Shown: positions 1-7,730 of the stretch, in pieces | Numbering within the stretch: the stretch's first letter is position 1 | How the letters are laid out: every line of letters starts with the position of its first letter | NCBI GenBank assembly: GCA_965214415.1 | Contig: CBDCBQ010000003.1 | Location: 3,720,001-3,784,000, forward strand | Direction of reading: 5' to 3' | DNA from: RH-AL1 sp965214415 | Lineage (GTDB): Bacteria > Pseudomonadota > Alphaproteobacteria > Rhizobiales > Beijerinckiaceae | DNA: 64,000 nucleotides | The notes under the pieces: model-generated | Seen by the model: the letters and a program-made list of their open reading frames with translations, nothing else | Databases searched by the model: none | Told to the model about the DNA's origin: nothing | Position numbers and translations under genes: made by a program

Positions 1-2
1 GC

Positions 3-1061
3 CCGGCCGCGCCGCACGTGGCGTTCTTCCGCTTCCCGGGCTTCGCCGACACGCCGGCGCTGCTCGCCGTCCTGGACGCGCGCCACATGGCCGTGTTCGG
101 GAGCGACCTCTGGGCGGCAGACTGGCTGCAGATGTCGCCCGATGCCGAGCGCCGCCGCGTGATGGGCCTGCTCGCGCGCTCGGCGCATCATTCGGGCATC
201 ATCCTCTTCCACGACACCCGGCCGTCGACGGCGGCGATGTTGCCGGCCCTGCTGCGCGACCTGAAGGTGGGCGGCTACCATGTCGTCGCGCTCGAGCCGG
301 CGGCGAGCGGGCCGCCGCCGGCGCTGACGCAAGCCGGCAAGGGATGGACGTCGGAGACGGCGGCCATCATCGCCGCGCTGCCGCGCCCGATCGTGCCAGG
401 CACGCACCATCTCGCGGCAATCCTTCCCCGTGAATCGGAAGAGGGGGTGCGGCATGTATCCACCGGGAGACAACACGTGGCGGCGCCCTCCACCGCCGCC
501 GATGGTCCCCTTCCTTCGCCTCGCGGTGGCGGAGTCCTAGCCGCGGCGCGACGCGACATAGGCGAGGGTGATCGCCGCCATCGACACGCCGAGCAGGAGC
601 GTCGCGGCGGCATTGGCCTCCGGGGTCACGCCGAGCCGCAGCATGCCGTAGATGTAGACCGGCAGCGTCGTCGCGCCGGCCGGCGCCACCATCAGCGTGA
701 TGAGAAAGTCGTCCAGCGAGACGACGAAGGCGAGCGTGGCGCCGGCGACGATCGCCGGCATCAGCAACGGCAGCGTGATGCGGCGGAACGCCTGCCACGG
801 GCTCGCGTAGAGATCGCGCGCGGCATCCTCGATATCGCGCGGCATCTCGCGCAGGCGAGCGCGGATCGGCAGCAGCGCGAAGGGAATGCAGAACACGATG
901 TGCGCGAGCACCACGTTGCCGAGCCCGGCATCGAGGCCGATTGCCTTGAAGAACACGAGTGTGGCAATCGCCGTGACGATCTCCGGCGCGATCAGGGGCA
1001 AAGCGACGAGCCCCTCGCCCGCCGCGCGCCCGGGAAAACGCTTCGCGCGCTCGAAGGCTAG
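3..1061 (+). CDS. Polysaccharide deacetylase family protein, C-terminal part (5' end outside the window)
   Basis: The frame is already open at the left edge. The first ~110 visible residues read like the end of a NodB-type polysaccharide deacetylase: an FFRFPGFADTP stretch, then VFGSDLWAADW, then GIILFHDTRPSTAAMLP, where the HDT motif closes the active-site barrel. Such enzymes remove N-acetyl groups from cell-surface glycans. The frame has no stop until 1059-1061, although family similarity fades near base 400 and the rest lies opposite the well-supported permease gene at 537-1328. Either the real gene ends near 410-540 after a frameshift, or the protein carries a long nonsense tail. The family call rests on visible motifs; the 3' boundary is uncertain. 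Confidence 0.6.
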   Translation, partial: PAAPHVAFFRFPGFADTPALLAVLDARHMAVFGSDLWAADWLQMSPDAERRRVMGLLARSAHHSGIILFHDTRPSTAAMLPALLRDLKVGGYHVVALEPAASGPPPALTQAGKGWTSETAAIIAALPRPIVPGTHHLAAILPRESEEGVRHVSTGRQHVAAPSTAADGPLPSPRGGGVLAAARRDIGEGDRRHRHAEQERRGGIGLRGHAEPQHAVDVDRQRRRAGRRHHQRDEKVVQRDDEGERGAGDDRRHQQRQRDAAERLPRARVEIARGILDIARHLAQASADRQQREGNAEHDVREHHVAEPGIEADCLEEHECGNRRDDLRRDQGQSDEPLARRAPGKTLRALEG

Positions 1062-1328
1062 CGCCGCTGGTACGGCGAGCAGCGTCGAGACGGGCGTCGC
1101 GATGGCGGCGACGATCAGGCTGTTCGTCGCCGCCCGCCGCAGGTCGGCGTTGCCGATCGCCTTGGCGAACCAGCGCACAGAGACACCGCTCCAGATCAGC
1201 GCGAGGCGATTGGCGTTGAAGGCATAGACCACCAGCACGACGAGCGGCGCGTAGAGGAAGATCAGCGCGACGATGCTGAGCGCGCGCAGCTCCGGCATCC
1301 GGCGCCAATCGAAGGGCCGCGCGCTCAC
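537..1328 (-). CDS. potC: ABC transporter permease, PotC-like (polyamine type)
   Basis: This 263-residue integral membrane protein is the second permease of a spermidine/putrescine-type importer. The first membrane helix is at about residues 16-36 and others follow through the chain. The cytoplasmic EAA loop that docks on the ATPase is seen as DAARDLYASPWQAFRRITLP at about residue 165. The GTG start at 1328 overlaps the stop of the upstream permease by four bases (GTGA), so translation is probably coupled. It is last in a potA-potB-potC order. No periplasmic binding protein gene is visible, so the substrate (polyamine, or another cation or amine) is inferred from family only. Confidence 0.86.
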   Translation of the reverse strand: MSARPFDWRRMPELRALSIVALIFLYAPLVVLVVYAFNANRLALIWSGVSVRWFAKAIGNADLRRAATNSLIVAAIATPVSTLLAVPAALAFERAKRFPGRAAGEGLVALPLIAPEIVTAIATLVFFKAIGLDAGLGNVVLAHIVFCIPFALLPIRARLREMPRDIEDAARDLYASPWQAFRRITLPLLMPAIVAGATLAFVVSLDDFLITLMVAPAGATTLPVYIYGMLRLGVTPEANAAATLLLGVSMAAITLAYVASRRG

Positions 1329-2206
1329 GTCGGCAGGCCCTGACGGCTGGCGCGGCGCCAGGCGCCGAGCATCATCGAGCCGAGCACCAGCGCCATCAGG
1401 ATCATCGACAGCGCGGCGCCGAAGCTCCAGTCGCGCGCGGTCGAGAATTGCTGCTGGATCAGGCTGCCGATCATCAGGTGCCGGCCGCCGCCCAGGATGT
1501 CCGGGGCGAGGAAGGCGCCGATCGTCGGCACGAAGACGAGCACGAGCCCCGCCGCGACGCCTGGCCGCGCCAACGGCCAGACGATGCGGCGCAGGATCGC
1601 CCAGCGCCTGGCATAGAGATCGTGCGCCGCCTCGATCAGGCGCGGATCGACCTTTTCCAGCGCGGCATAGATCGGCAACGCCATGAACGGCAGGTTCGAG
1701 TAGACGAGCCCCATCAGGATCGCGCCGTCGGAATAGAGGAAGGTGATCGGCGCCTTGGTCAGCCCGACGGCCTGCAGCGCCTGGTTGACGAGACCCTCGT
1801 CGCGCAGCAGCAGCACCCAGCAATAGATGCGGACCAGTAGGTTGGTCCAAAACGGAATCGTGACGAGCAGCACCAGCACCTTCCGAAGTCGCGGCGGCCG
1901 TGTCGCCATGTACCAGCCGAGCGGCAGGCCGATCGCGAGGCAGACGAGGGCGGTGAGCCCCGCCTCGATCGCCGAGCGCGCGAAAATCCGCAGGTAGGTT
2001 GGATCGAAGACGAGCACGTCGTCGAGGTCGCGATCGTAGAAGAAGCGCACATACGACGCGGCGGTGAACGGCCGCGCGACGCCGCCGTAGGGGTCCGGTG
2101 TCAGGACCGAATCGTAGAGCGCGATCGCCATCGGCGCGAGGCCGAAGACGAGGATCGCCACGAGCGCCGGCGCGGCCAGCCATGCGGTGGCGGCGCGCCC
2201 AAGCAT
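1325..2206 (-). CDS. potB: ABC transporter permease, PotB-like (polyamine type)
   Basis: This is the first permease subunit, 293 residues. The N-terminal membrane helix lies at about residues 9-30, followed by a long periplasmic segment and further helices. The EAA loop is visible as EAAHDLYARRWAILRRIVWP at about residues 190-210. The start codon shares one base with the stop codon of the ATPase gene (TGATG), which implies translational coupling inside one operon. It forms the inner-membrane channel with the downstream permease. Confidence 0.87.
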   Translation of the reverse strand: MLGRAATAWLAAPALVAILVFGLAPMAIALYDSVLTPDPYGGVARPFTAASYVRFFYDRDLDDVLVFDPTYLRIFARSAIEAGLTALVCLAIGLPLGWYMATRPPRLRKVLVLLVTIPFWTNLLVRIYCWVLLLRDEGLVNQALQAVGLTKAPITFLYSDGAILMGLVYSNLPFMALPIYAALEKVDPRLIEAAHDLYARRWAILRRIVWPLARPGVAAGLVLVFVPTIGAFLAPDILGGGRHLMIGSLIQQQFSTARDWSFGAALSMILMALVLGSMMLGAWRRASRQGLPT

Positions 2207-3237
2207 CAGCGCGCCAGCGGCACGAGCGCGGCCGCGGGCCAGCGACAGGCGACGGCATCGCCGATCGCGAGACCCGGCGGCAGGTCCGAGCGCAGCGCGG
2301 TGAGGGTCGCGCCGTTTTCCAGCGTCACCGTGCAGGCCGTGGTCGCGCCGTGGTAGGCGAGCGTCGCGATCCGGCCGGCCACGCCGTCAGCGCCGGCGCG
2401 CTGGATCTCGACCTGATCGGGTCGCAGCGCGATGTTGGGTGCCGCATGGCCGACGACCGCGCCGGCCAGCACGTTGGCGCCGAAGAAATCGGCGACGAAG
2501 CGCGAGGCCGGCCGCTCGTAGACGTCCGCGGGGGCGCCGATCTGCAGCACGCGGCCGGCGTCCATCACCGCGATCGTGTCGGACATGGCGAGTGCCTCCT
2601 CCTGGTCGTGCGTCACGAGCAGGAAGGTGATGCCCGTCTCGCGCTGCAGACGCTTCAGCTCGACCTGCATGCCGCGCCGCAGCTTCAGGTCGAGCGCCGA
2701 CAGCGGCTCGTCGAGCAGCAAAAGCTTCGGGGCCGGCGCCAGCGCGCGGGCGAGCGCGACGCGCTGTTGCTGGCCGCCCGACAACTCGGCCGGGCGCCGC
2801 GCCGCCAACTCCTCGAGCCGCACCAGCCGAAGCATCGCCGCGACACGCTCGGCGGTGCCGCCAAGAAATCCCTGCCCCGTCAGGCCGAAGCCGACGTTCT
2901 CCGCCACGCTCATGTGCGGGAACAGCGCGTAGGACTGGAACACGATGTTGACCGGCCGCTTGTTCGGCGGCACGCCGACGATCGAGGCGCCCGCGAGGCG
3001 CAGGTCGCCCGTGTCGGGATGCTCGAAGCCGGCCATCATGCGCAAAAGCGTGGTCTTGCCGCAGCCGGAGGGGCCGAGCAGCGTGAAGAACGCGTTGGCC
3101 GGGATCGCCAGCGAGACATCGTCGAGCGCGATGACCGCGCGGGGCCCCTGGCCGAACACCTTGCTCACGCCGAGGACCTCGACGAGGGGCAGGCTCGCCG
3201 CCGGGCCAGTCGTCCAGGCCGGCGCGTCTCTGGTCAT
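2206..3237 (-). CDS. potA: ABC transporter ATP-binding protein, PotA-like
   Basis: This 343-residue ATPase energises the importer encoded just downstream. Walker A is GPSGCGKTT at residues 55-63, the signature LSGGQ starts at residue 152, Walker B LLLLDEP lies at about 172-178, and the switch histidine is H210. A C-terminal TOBE-like regulatory domain follows residue ~250, as in PotA and FbpC. A purine-rich GGAGGG precedes the ATG at 3237. It is the first gene of the three-gene operon. The short leader contains a dispersed inverted repeat (3254-3350) that may affect expression. Iron or other cation importers share this architecture, so the polyamine specificity is inferred. Confidence 0.87.
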   Translation of the reverse strand: MTRDAPAWTTGPAASLPLVEVLGVSKVFGQGPRAVIALDDVSLAIPANAFFTLLGPSGCGKTTLLRMMAGFEHPDTGDLRLAGASIVGVPPNKRPVNIVFQSYALFPHMSVAENVGFGLTGQGFLGGTAERVAAMLRLVRLEELAARRPAELSGGQQQRVALARALAPAPKLLLLDEPLSALDLKLRRGMQVELKRLQRETGITFLLVTHDQEEALAMSDTIAVMDAGRVLQIGAPADVYERPASRFVADFFGANVLAGAVVGHAAPNIALRPDQVEIQRAGADGVAGRIATLAYHGATTACTVTLENGATLTALRSDLPPGLAIGDAVACRWPAAALVPLAR

Positions 3238-3253
3238 CCGCTATCGCCCTCCG

Positions 3254-3350
3254 CCGTCACTGCGAGCGCAGCGAAGCAACCCAAGGGCCGCCCGCCGCGG
3301 CGTCTCGACGTTTGCCCCTGGGTTGCTTCGCCTTCGGCTCGCGATGACGG
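3254..3350. repeat. Dispersed inverted-repeat element, copy 1
   Basis: The left arm (3254-3283) contains GCGAGCGCAGCGAAGCAACC. The right arm (3319-3350) is its near-complement, GGTTGCTTCGCCTTCGGCTC followed by GCGATGACGG. The arms can fold into a long imperfect hairpin with a ~35-base loop. A second full copy is at 32895-33026 and a degenerate half at 61867-61890. This is the kind of extragenic palindrome common in alphaproteobacterial genomes. It lies between the GNAT gene and potA, on the potA leader. Confidence 0.85.
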
Positions 3351-3379
3351 AGAACGTAATCGCAATGGCGGGGCGACGA

Positions 3380-3886
3380 CTACTCGAACGCGAAGGCCGC
3401 GCGCTGGCGCATCTCGCTGCCGAACCGCTCCTGCGCCTCGCGCACGAACTTGCCGCCGAGCTTGGTGTAGAAGGCGATCGCGCGGTCGTTGTCGGCCAGC
3501 GCCCAGACGAGCAGCGACTTGTAGCCGTGGTCGAGAAGGTCGTCGCGGGCGACGTTGAACAAGCGTCGGCCGAAGCCGAGCCCCTGGAATTCGGGTGCGA
3601 TGTAGAGTTCGAAGATCTCGGCGCCGTAGGGCATGGAAGGCACTCGGTTGCGGCCATAGCTCGCGTAGCCGCCGATCGTCTCGTCGAAATCGAGCACCAC
3701 CAGACGCGAGCGCCGGACGATCGCCGAATGCCACCAGCGCGGGCCACGCCGGGCGATCATCTTCTCGAGTTCGCGCCCCGGAATAATGCCGCGGTAGGCG
3801 TCCCGCCACGCCGCGTCATGCACGTCGGCGATGCCCTCGGCATCCTCCTCGCGGGCATTGCGGATCGTGATGAGCGTCTCGACCAT
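3380..3886 (-). CDS. GNAT family N-acetyltransferase
   Basis: The 168-residue product matches the GNAT fold over its full length. The acetyl-CoA pyrophosphate-binding loop is visible as QGLGFGRRLF at about residues 99-108, preceded by the beta-4 strand ELYIAPEF. The C-terminal part has DNDRAIAFYTKLGGK, the usual motif D region. It would transfer an acetyl group from acetyl-CoA to an amine, but the acceptor cannot be read from sequence. It is monocistronic or distal to the O-antigen ligase-like gene on the same strand. Confidence 0.85.
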   Translation of the reverse strand: MVETLITIRNAREEDAEGIADVHDAAWRDAYRGIIPGRELEKMIARRGPRWWHSAIVRRSRLVVLDFDETIGGYASYGRNRVPSMPYGAEIFELYIAPEFQGLGFGRRLFNVARDDLLDHGYKSLLVWALADNDRAIAFYTKLGGKFVREAQERFGSEMRQRAAFAFE

Positions 3887-3933
3887 GAGCCAATGTTAGG
3901 CTTGGTTTCAATCGCCCGGCAAGGACTTTCGAG

Positions 3934-5223
3934 TCACACGCGCGGCATGGTTTCGGCCGCGTTTGTCGCACCGGTGTCGGCTTCCGGATGGAGGGTGCCG
4001 AGGGCCGCCGCGGCCGGCCTGTCGCCTCGGCTCGAGCGCGCCAGAAGCCCGAAGGCGATGGCCTGGAGGCCGACCAGCGTGACGAACCAGAGCTCCCCCG
4101 TCGCCACGCCGAAGACCGCGACGGAGAGCGTCGTCACGAGCCCGGCCAGCAGCGCCGGCGCGACGAAGCTCGCGGCCTTGGCCGCCGCGCGCAGGCCGAG
4201 CGCGAACACCGCGGCAAGGCCGAACGCGCCAAGCGTGCCGAGATCATACCAGACCTGGAACAGGATCGAGCGCGGCGTGTGCGCCGGCAGGAAGCCGCGA
4301 TAGACGCCGTAGCGGGCGACATCGAGCCCGTGGCCGGTCAGCAGGCGGAGCGGCTCGTCGGCGACGAGACCGCGCCAATCCCGCATCGCCGCCAATGTGC
4401 CGCGGCCGACCAGCGGGATCGCCGCGGCAAGCGGCGCCAGCGCGAACGGCAGCAGCGGCGCGATGACGATGAGGCCGCAGAAGACGATCGTCACGACGCG
4501 CGCGAGGCGGCGCGGCGTCGCGCCGGTCGCCGCGAAGGCGACGGCACCGAGCGCGAAGACGGCCATGGCGAGCGGTGCCCGGGTAACAATCACGATGCCG
4601 CCGACGAGCAGCGCCAGCGCGATCGCCAGCATGTAGCGGCCGAAGGCGACGAGCGCGCCCAGCGCCGGCCAGACGAGCACGACGAGGGTCAGCACCGAGC
4701 GCTCGAGCAGCGAGGGATCGAACTCGCTGCCGCCACGGAACGACGCGGGGCCGAAGAACGCCATCGCGAGGGTGAGCGCCGCCGTCACCAGGACGCCGGC
4801 GGGCAACAGGTAGAGGGCGGGCCGGGCGCGACGCTCGGGCAGGTAGGCGACGACGACGGTCGCCAGCGCGGCGATGACCAGGGTGGCCGCGTAGTGCGGG
4901 AACGCCACGGCCGGAAACGGCGTCCAGACGATCGCCAGGCCCATCCAGCCGGCGAGGGAGATGGCGGCGATGCCGATCGGCTGGCGCAGCGCGCCGCGCA
5001 AGGCGCCGAGTCCGTCGCGCGAGACCGTGATGAGGAAGGCGGCGAGCAGTACCGCGGCGCCGATCGGCAGCAGCACGAACAGGGCGCGGCGCGACACCAC
5101 GCCGAGCAGCGGCGCGCCGACCATCAGGATCGTCATGCCGAACCAGCCGAGCAACCGGGCGGCATCCCGGGCCGGATCGAAAAGGCGTGGCGCGGTCGGC
5201 ACGGGGACGACTTTCTGGACCAT
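3934..5223 (-). CDS. O-antigen ligase-like polytopic membrane protein
   Basis: About 429 residues with ten or more hydrophobic segments spread from residue ~25 to ~400, which fits an inner-membrane WaaL/Wzy-type protein. The Wzy_C-like signature is the periplasmic stretch GLDVARYGVYRGFLPAHTPR followed by SILFQVWYDLGTLGAFGL, where the histidine and following amphipathic helix match the family pattern. Such proteins join or polymerise surface polysaccharide. An upstream in-frame start exists at 5274, but the ATG at 5223 gives the usual short N-terminal tail before the first helix. No other polysaccharide genes are adjacent except the deacetylase at the left edge. Confidence 0.65.
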   Translation of the reverse strand: MVQKVVPVPTAPRLFDPARDAARLLGWFGMTILMVGAPLLGVVSRRALFVLLPIGAAVLLAAFLITVSRDGLGALRGALRQPIGIAAISLAGWMGLAIVWTPFPAVAFPHYAATLVIAALATVVVAYLPERRARPALYLLPAGVLVTAALTLAMAFFGPASFRGGSEFDPSLLERSVLTLVVLVWPALGALVAFGRYMLAIALALLVGGIVIVTRAPLAMAVFALGAVAFAATGATPRRLARVVTIVFCGLIVIAPLLPFALAPLAAAIPLVGRGTLAAMRDWRGLVADEPLRLLTGHGLDVARYGVYRGFLPAHTPRSILFQVWYDLGTLGAFGLAAVFALGLRAAAKAASFVAPALLAGLVTTLSVAVFGVATGELWFVTLVGLQAIAFGLLARSSRGDRPAAAALGTLHPEADTGATNAAETMPRV

Positions 5224-5399
5224 CGCTTGCTTTCTAAAGCGCTCGCACGCGGCGCGCTGTGCGGGGCAAGCCACAGCCGTCGCGTTTCGGCGTCGGCGAA
5301 CGGCGCCGTGACTTCGCGGTCGCGCCGCCTATCTCTTGCAGCGGGGCGGCCGATCCGTCAGGGATCGGGGCCAAACGTACAGGTTTGAAGAGGGCAAGC

Positions 5400-6425
5400 A
5401 TGAACAAGGATCAGCTTCACCAGGTCGCCAAGGCGATGGTCGCGCCGGGCAGGGGCCTCCTCGCCGCCGACGAGAGCACCAGCACGATCAAGAAGCGCTT
5501 CGACGACATCAAGGTCGAGAACACGGAAGACAATCGCCGCGACTATCGCGAGTTCATGTTCCGCTCGCGGAAGGCGATGAAGGAGCACATCTCCGGCGTC
5601 ATCCTGTTCGACGAGACGATCCGCCAGACGGCCAAGGACGGCACGCCGCTCGTCAAGATCATCGAGGAGATGGGCTCGATTCCCGGCATCAAGGTCGATG
5701 CGAGCGCGCATCCGATGTCGGGCTTTCCGGGCGAGACGATCACCGAGGGCCTCGACGGCCTGCCCAAGCGCATGAAGGAATACTACGACCTCGGCGCCCG
5801 CTTCGCGAAGTGGCGCGCGGTGATCACGATCGGCGACGGCCTGCCGACCTGGGGCGCCGTTCGCGCCAACATGCAGGCGCTGGCCCGCTACGCGGCGATC
5901 TGCCAGGCGGCCGATATCGTGCCGATCGTCGAGCCCGAGGTGTTGATGGACGGATCCCACCCGCTCGAAAAGACGTTCGAGGTCACCCGCTGGGTGCTGC
6001 AGACGCTCTACGAGGAGCTGTACTTCCACCGGGTGTTCCTGGAGGGCTCGATCCTCAAGCCGAACATGGTGGTGCCGGGCGAGGATGCGCCGAACAAGGC
6101 CACGCCCGAACAGGTCGCGGAGGCGACGATGCGCATGTTCAAGCAGGCGGTGCCGGTCGCCGTGCCGGGCATCGCCTTCCTGTCGGGCGGCCAGTCCGAC
6201 GTCGAGGCGACGGCGAACCTCGACGCGATCGCCAGGCTCGGCCCGCAGCCCTGGGGCATCACCTTCTCCTACGGCCGCGCGTTGCAGGCCGCCGCCCAGC
6301 ACGCCTGGGCCGGCAAGAAGGAGCAGGAAGCCGCAGGGTCCGCCGCGTTCACCCACCGGGCGGAGATGAACGGGCTGGCGGCGCTGGGCCAATGGTCGGA
6401 CAAGACGGAGAAGCAGGCGGCGTAA
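5400..6425 (+). CDS. fba: Fructose-bisphosphate aldolase, class I
   Basis: This 341-residue cytosolic enzyme cleaves fructose 1,6-bisphosphate into dihydroxyacetone phosphate and glyceraldehyde 3-phosphate in glycolysis, and does the reverse in gluconeogenesis or the Calvin cycle. It is the metal-independent class I type: the Schiff-base lysine is K220 within LEGSILKPNMVVPG, and the N-terminal GRGLLAADES motif at about residues 17-26 is typical. The ATG at 5400 is preceded by AGAGGGC at good spacing. Length and motifs are complete. Upstream is the divergent membrane-protein gene. Confidence 0.96.
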   Translation: MNKDQLHQVAKAMVAPGRGLLAADESTSTIKKRFDDIKVENTEDNRRDYREFMFRSRKAMKEHISGVILFDETIRQTAKDGTPLVKIIEEMGSIPGIKVDASAHPMSGFPGETITEGLDGLPKRMKEYYDLGARFAKWRAVITIGDGLPTWGAVRANMQALARYAAICQAADIVPIVEPEVLMDGSHPLEKTFEVTRWVLQTLYEELYFHRVFLEGSILKPNMVVPGEDAPNKATPEQVAEATMRMFKQAVPVAVPGIAFLSGGQSDVEATANLDAIARLGPQPWGITFSYGRALQAAAQHAWAGKKEQEAAGSAAFTHRAEMNGLAALGQWSDKTEKQAA

Positions 6426-6528
6426 GGTAAGACGTTAATCTCGATCGTCATGGAGATGATTGCATCAAGCGGACGACCATCCCTGACATCTCAATTGTCT
6501 TGGTAGGGTCGTTCGCGCGCGGGGTGTC

Positions 6529-6778
6529 TCAAGGACAGACGAAAACGCCTTCGTCGTCGACCTCATAGTAGATTAGGTAGCGAAATCTGGGCTCGACTAA
6601 TTTTCGGGATACCAGAGGCGTCTTGAGCCCGGCCGCTCAATGGATGGAGAGCGAGACGATCGATGGCGCGTTGCAATTCGCTTGCGACAATTTTGGCCGC
6701 GCCGGGATTGCGAGGGTTCATGTAGTCGGCGATGTCGGCAAGGTCTCTCAGAGCTTGCGCGGTAACCTGGATCTTCAC
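6529..6778 (-). pseudogene. RelE/ParE-type toxin, frameshifted
   Basis: From the ATG at 6778 the frame gives a clear ParE-like start (residues 1-20 MKIQVTAQALRDLADIADYM) through LALHPLSGRAQDASG. It then runs into an unrelated tail and stops at 6563. The correct ParE ending is present in another frame, reading VEPRFRYLIYYEVDDEGVFV before a stop at 6529-6531. The frames must shift near 6595-6615, at an A/T-rich CCCGAAAATT run. An intact toxin of this family would be a ~85-residue gyrase poison or mRNA interferase. The start overlaps the antitoxin stop by four bases. Either natural inactivation or an assembly indel would explain the break. Confidence 0.75.
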
Positions 6779-6963
6779 CCCGCGGAGCGACCAAACCGCG
6801 CGAAAGCCTCATCCACTTGCGCGGCAGTGGCGATCCGGCCAGCGCGCCGATCCGCCCGCCCGGCTTCGACAGACTCGCGATGGTCCGGATCGATCGGCTC
6901 AGGTTTCCGCAGGTCGATCTCGGGCTGATCGTTCCGCACAGCTGACTGCTCGTTCTTCGTCAT
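6775..6963 (-). CDS. Putative ParD-like antitoxin of a type II TA pair
   Basis: This is a 62-residue charged protein rich in acidic and basic residues. Its C-terminal part, AGRIATAAQVDEAFARFGRS, resembles the toxin-binding tail of short ParD/stability-determinant antitoxins. The stop overlaps the start of the ParE-like reading frame at 6778 by four bases, which is the standard antitoxin-toxin layout and supports the call. The N-terminal half has no clear DNA-binding fold, so autoregulation is only assumed from the family. Confidence 0.6.
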   Translation of the reverse strand: MTKNEQSAVRNDQPEIDLRKPEPIDPDHRESVEAGRADRRAGRIATAAQVDEAFARFGRSAG

Positions 6964-7082
6964 GCGATCAACCTATCCCAATCGGGATCGCCGGAGAAGA
7001 GCCTCTTCCTTGCCAAAGGCATCCTGAACATCCTTCGGCGGCGACCGACAAGCAAATGGCGAAGGTATCGCCCGCGTGCACG

Positions 7083-7730
7083 CTAACCTGCCGAGACAGC
7101 CACCAGCCCCCCCGCCTGCTCGATGAATGCCGTCACCGTCGCCACGCCCTCGCCGGTGCGCATGTTCGTCATCACGAACGGCCGGGCGCCGCGCATGCGG
7201 GCGGCGTCGCGCGCCATCACCTCGAGCGAGGCGCCGACGTGCGGGGCGAGGTCCGTCTTGTTGATCACCAGGAGATCCGAGCGAGTGATGCCGGGGCCGC
7301 CCTTGCGCGGGATCTTCTCGCCGCCGGAAACATCGATCACGTAGATCGTCAGGTCGGCGAGTTCGGGCGAGAAGGTCGCCGCGAGATTGTCGCCGCCCGA
7401 CTCGATGAGGATCAGGTCGAGCGCCGGGAACCGCTGCCGCATCGTGCGGATCGCCGCGAGGTTCATCGAGGCGTCCTCGCGGATCGCCGTGTGCGGGCAG
7501 CCGCCTGTCTCGACGCCCATGATCCGCTCGGCCTCCAGCGCGCCCGCCTCGGTGAGGATGCGCTGGTCCTCCTTGGTGTAGATGTCGTTGGTGATCGCCG
7601 CGATGTCGTAGCTCGCGCGAAACCGCTTGCAGATCTGCTCCATCAGCGCCGTCTTGCCGGAGCCGACCGGGCCGCCGATGCCAACGCGCAGGGGGCCGTG
7701 CGGGGAGGGTGACCGGCCGCCGCCGCTCAC
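7083..7730 (-). CDS. ureG: Urease accessory GTPase UreG
   Basis: The 215-residue SIMIBI-class GTPase delivers nickel during urease maturation. The P-loop GGPVGSGKT is at residues 19-27, the invariant nickel-binding Cys-Pro-His is C78-H80 within GGCPHTAIREDAS, and ESGGDN and the NKTDL guanine-specificity motif follow. Start is GTG at 7730, overlapping the alpha-E gene stop by four bases (GTGA). No urease structural gene or ureD/E/F/J lies in the window. The gene sits instead as the third member of an operon with a CP-ATP-grasp and an alpha-E gene, a context that does not by itself explain a nickel chaperone. Confidence 0.94.
   Translation of the reverse strand: MSGGGRSPSPHGPLRVGIGGPVGSGKTALMEQICKRFRASYDIAAITNDIYTKEDQRILTEAGALEAERIMGVETGGCPHTAIREDASMNLAAIRTMRQRFPALDLILIESGGDNLAATFSPELADLTIYVIDVSGGEKIPRKGGPGITRSDLLVINKTDLAPHVGASLEVMARDAARMRGARPFVMTNMRTGEGVATVTAFIEQAGGLVAVSAG

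Noticed and set aside
6597..6812. Overlapping minus-strand frame across the toxin-antitoxin junction
   Set aside because: It is Arg/Ser-rich shadow sequence in the wrong frame relative to both the ParE and antitoxin similarity.
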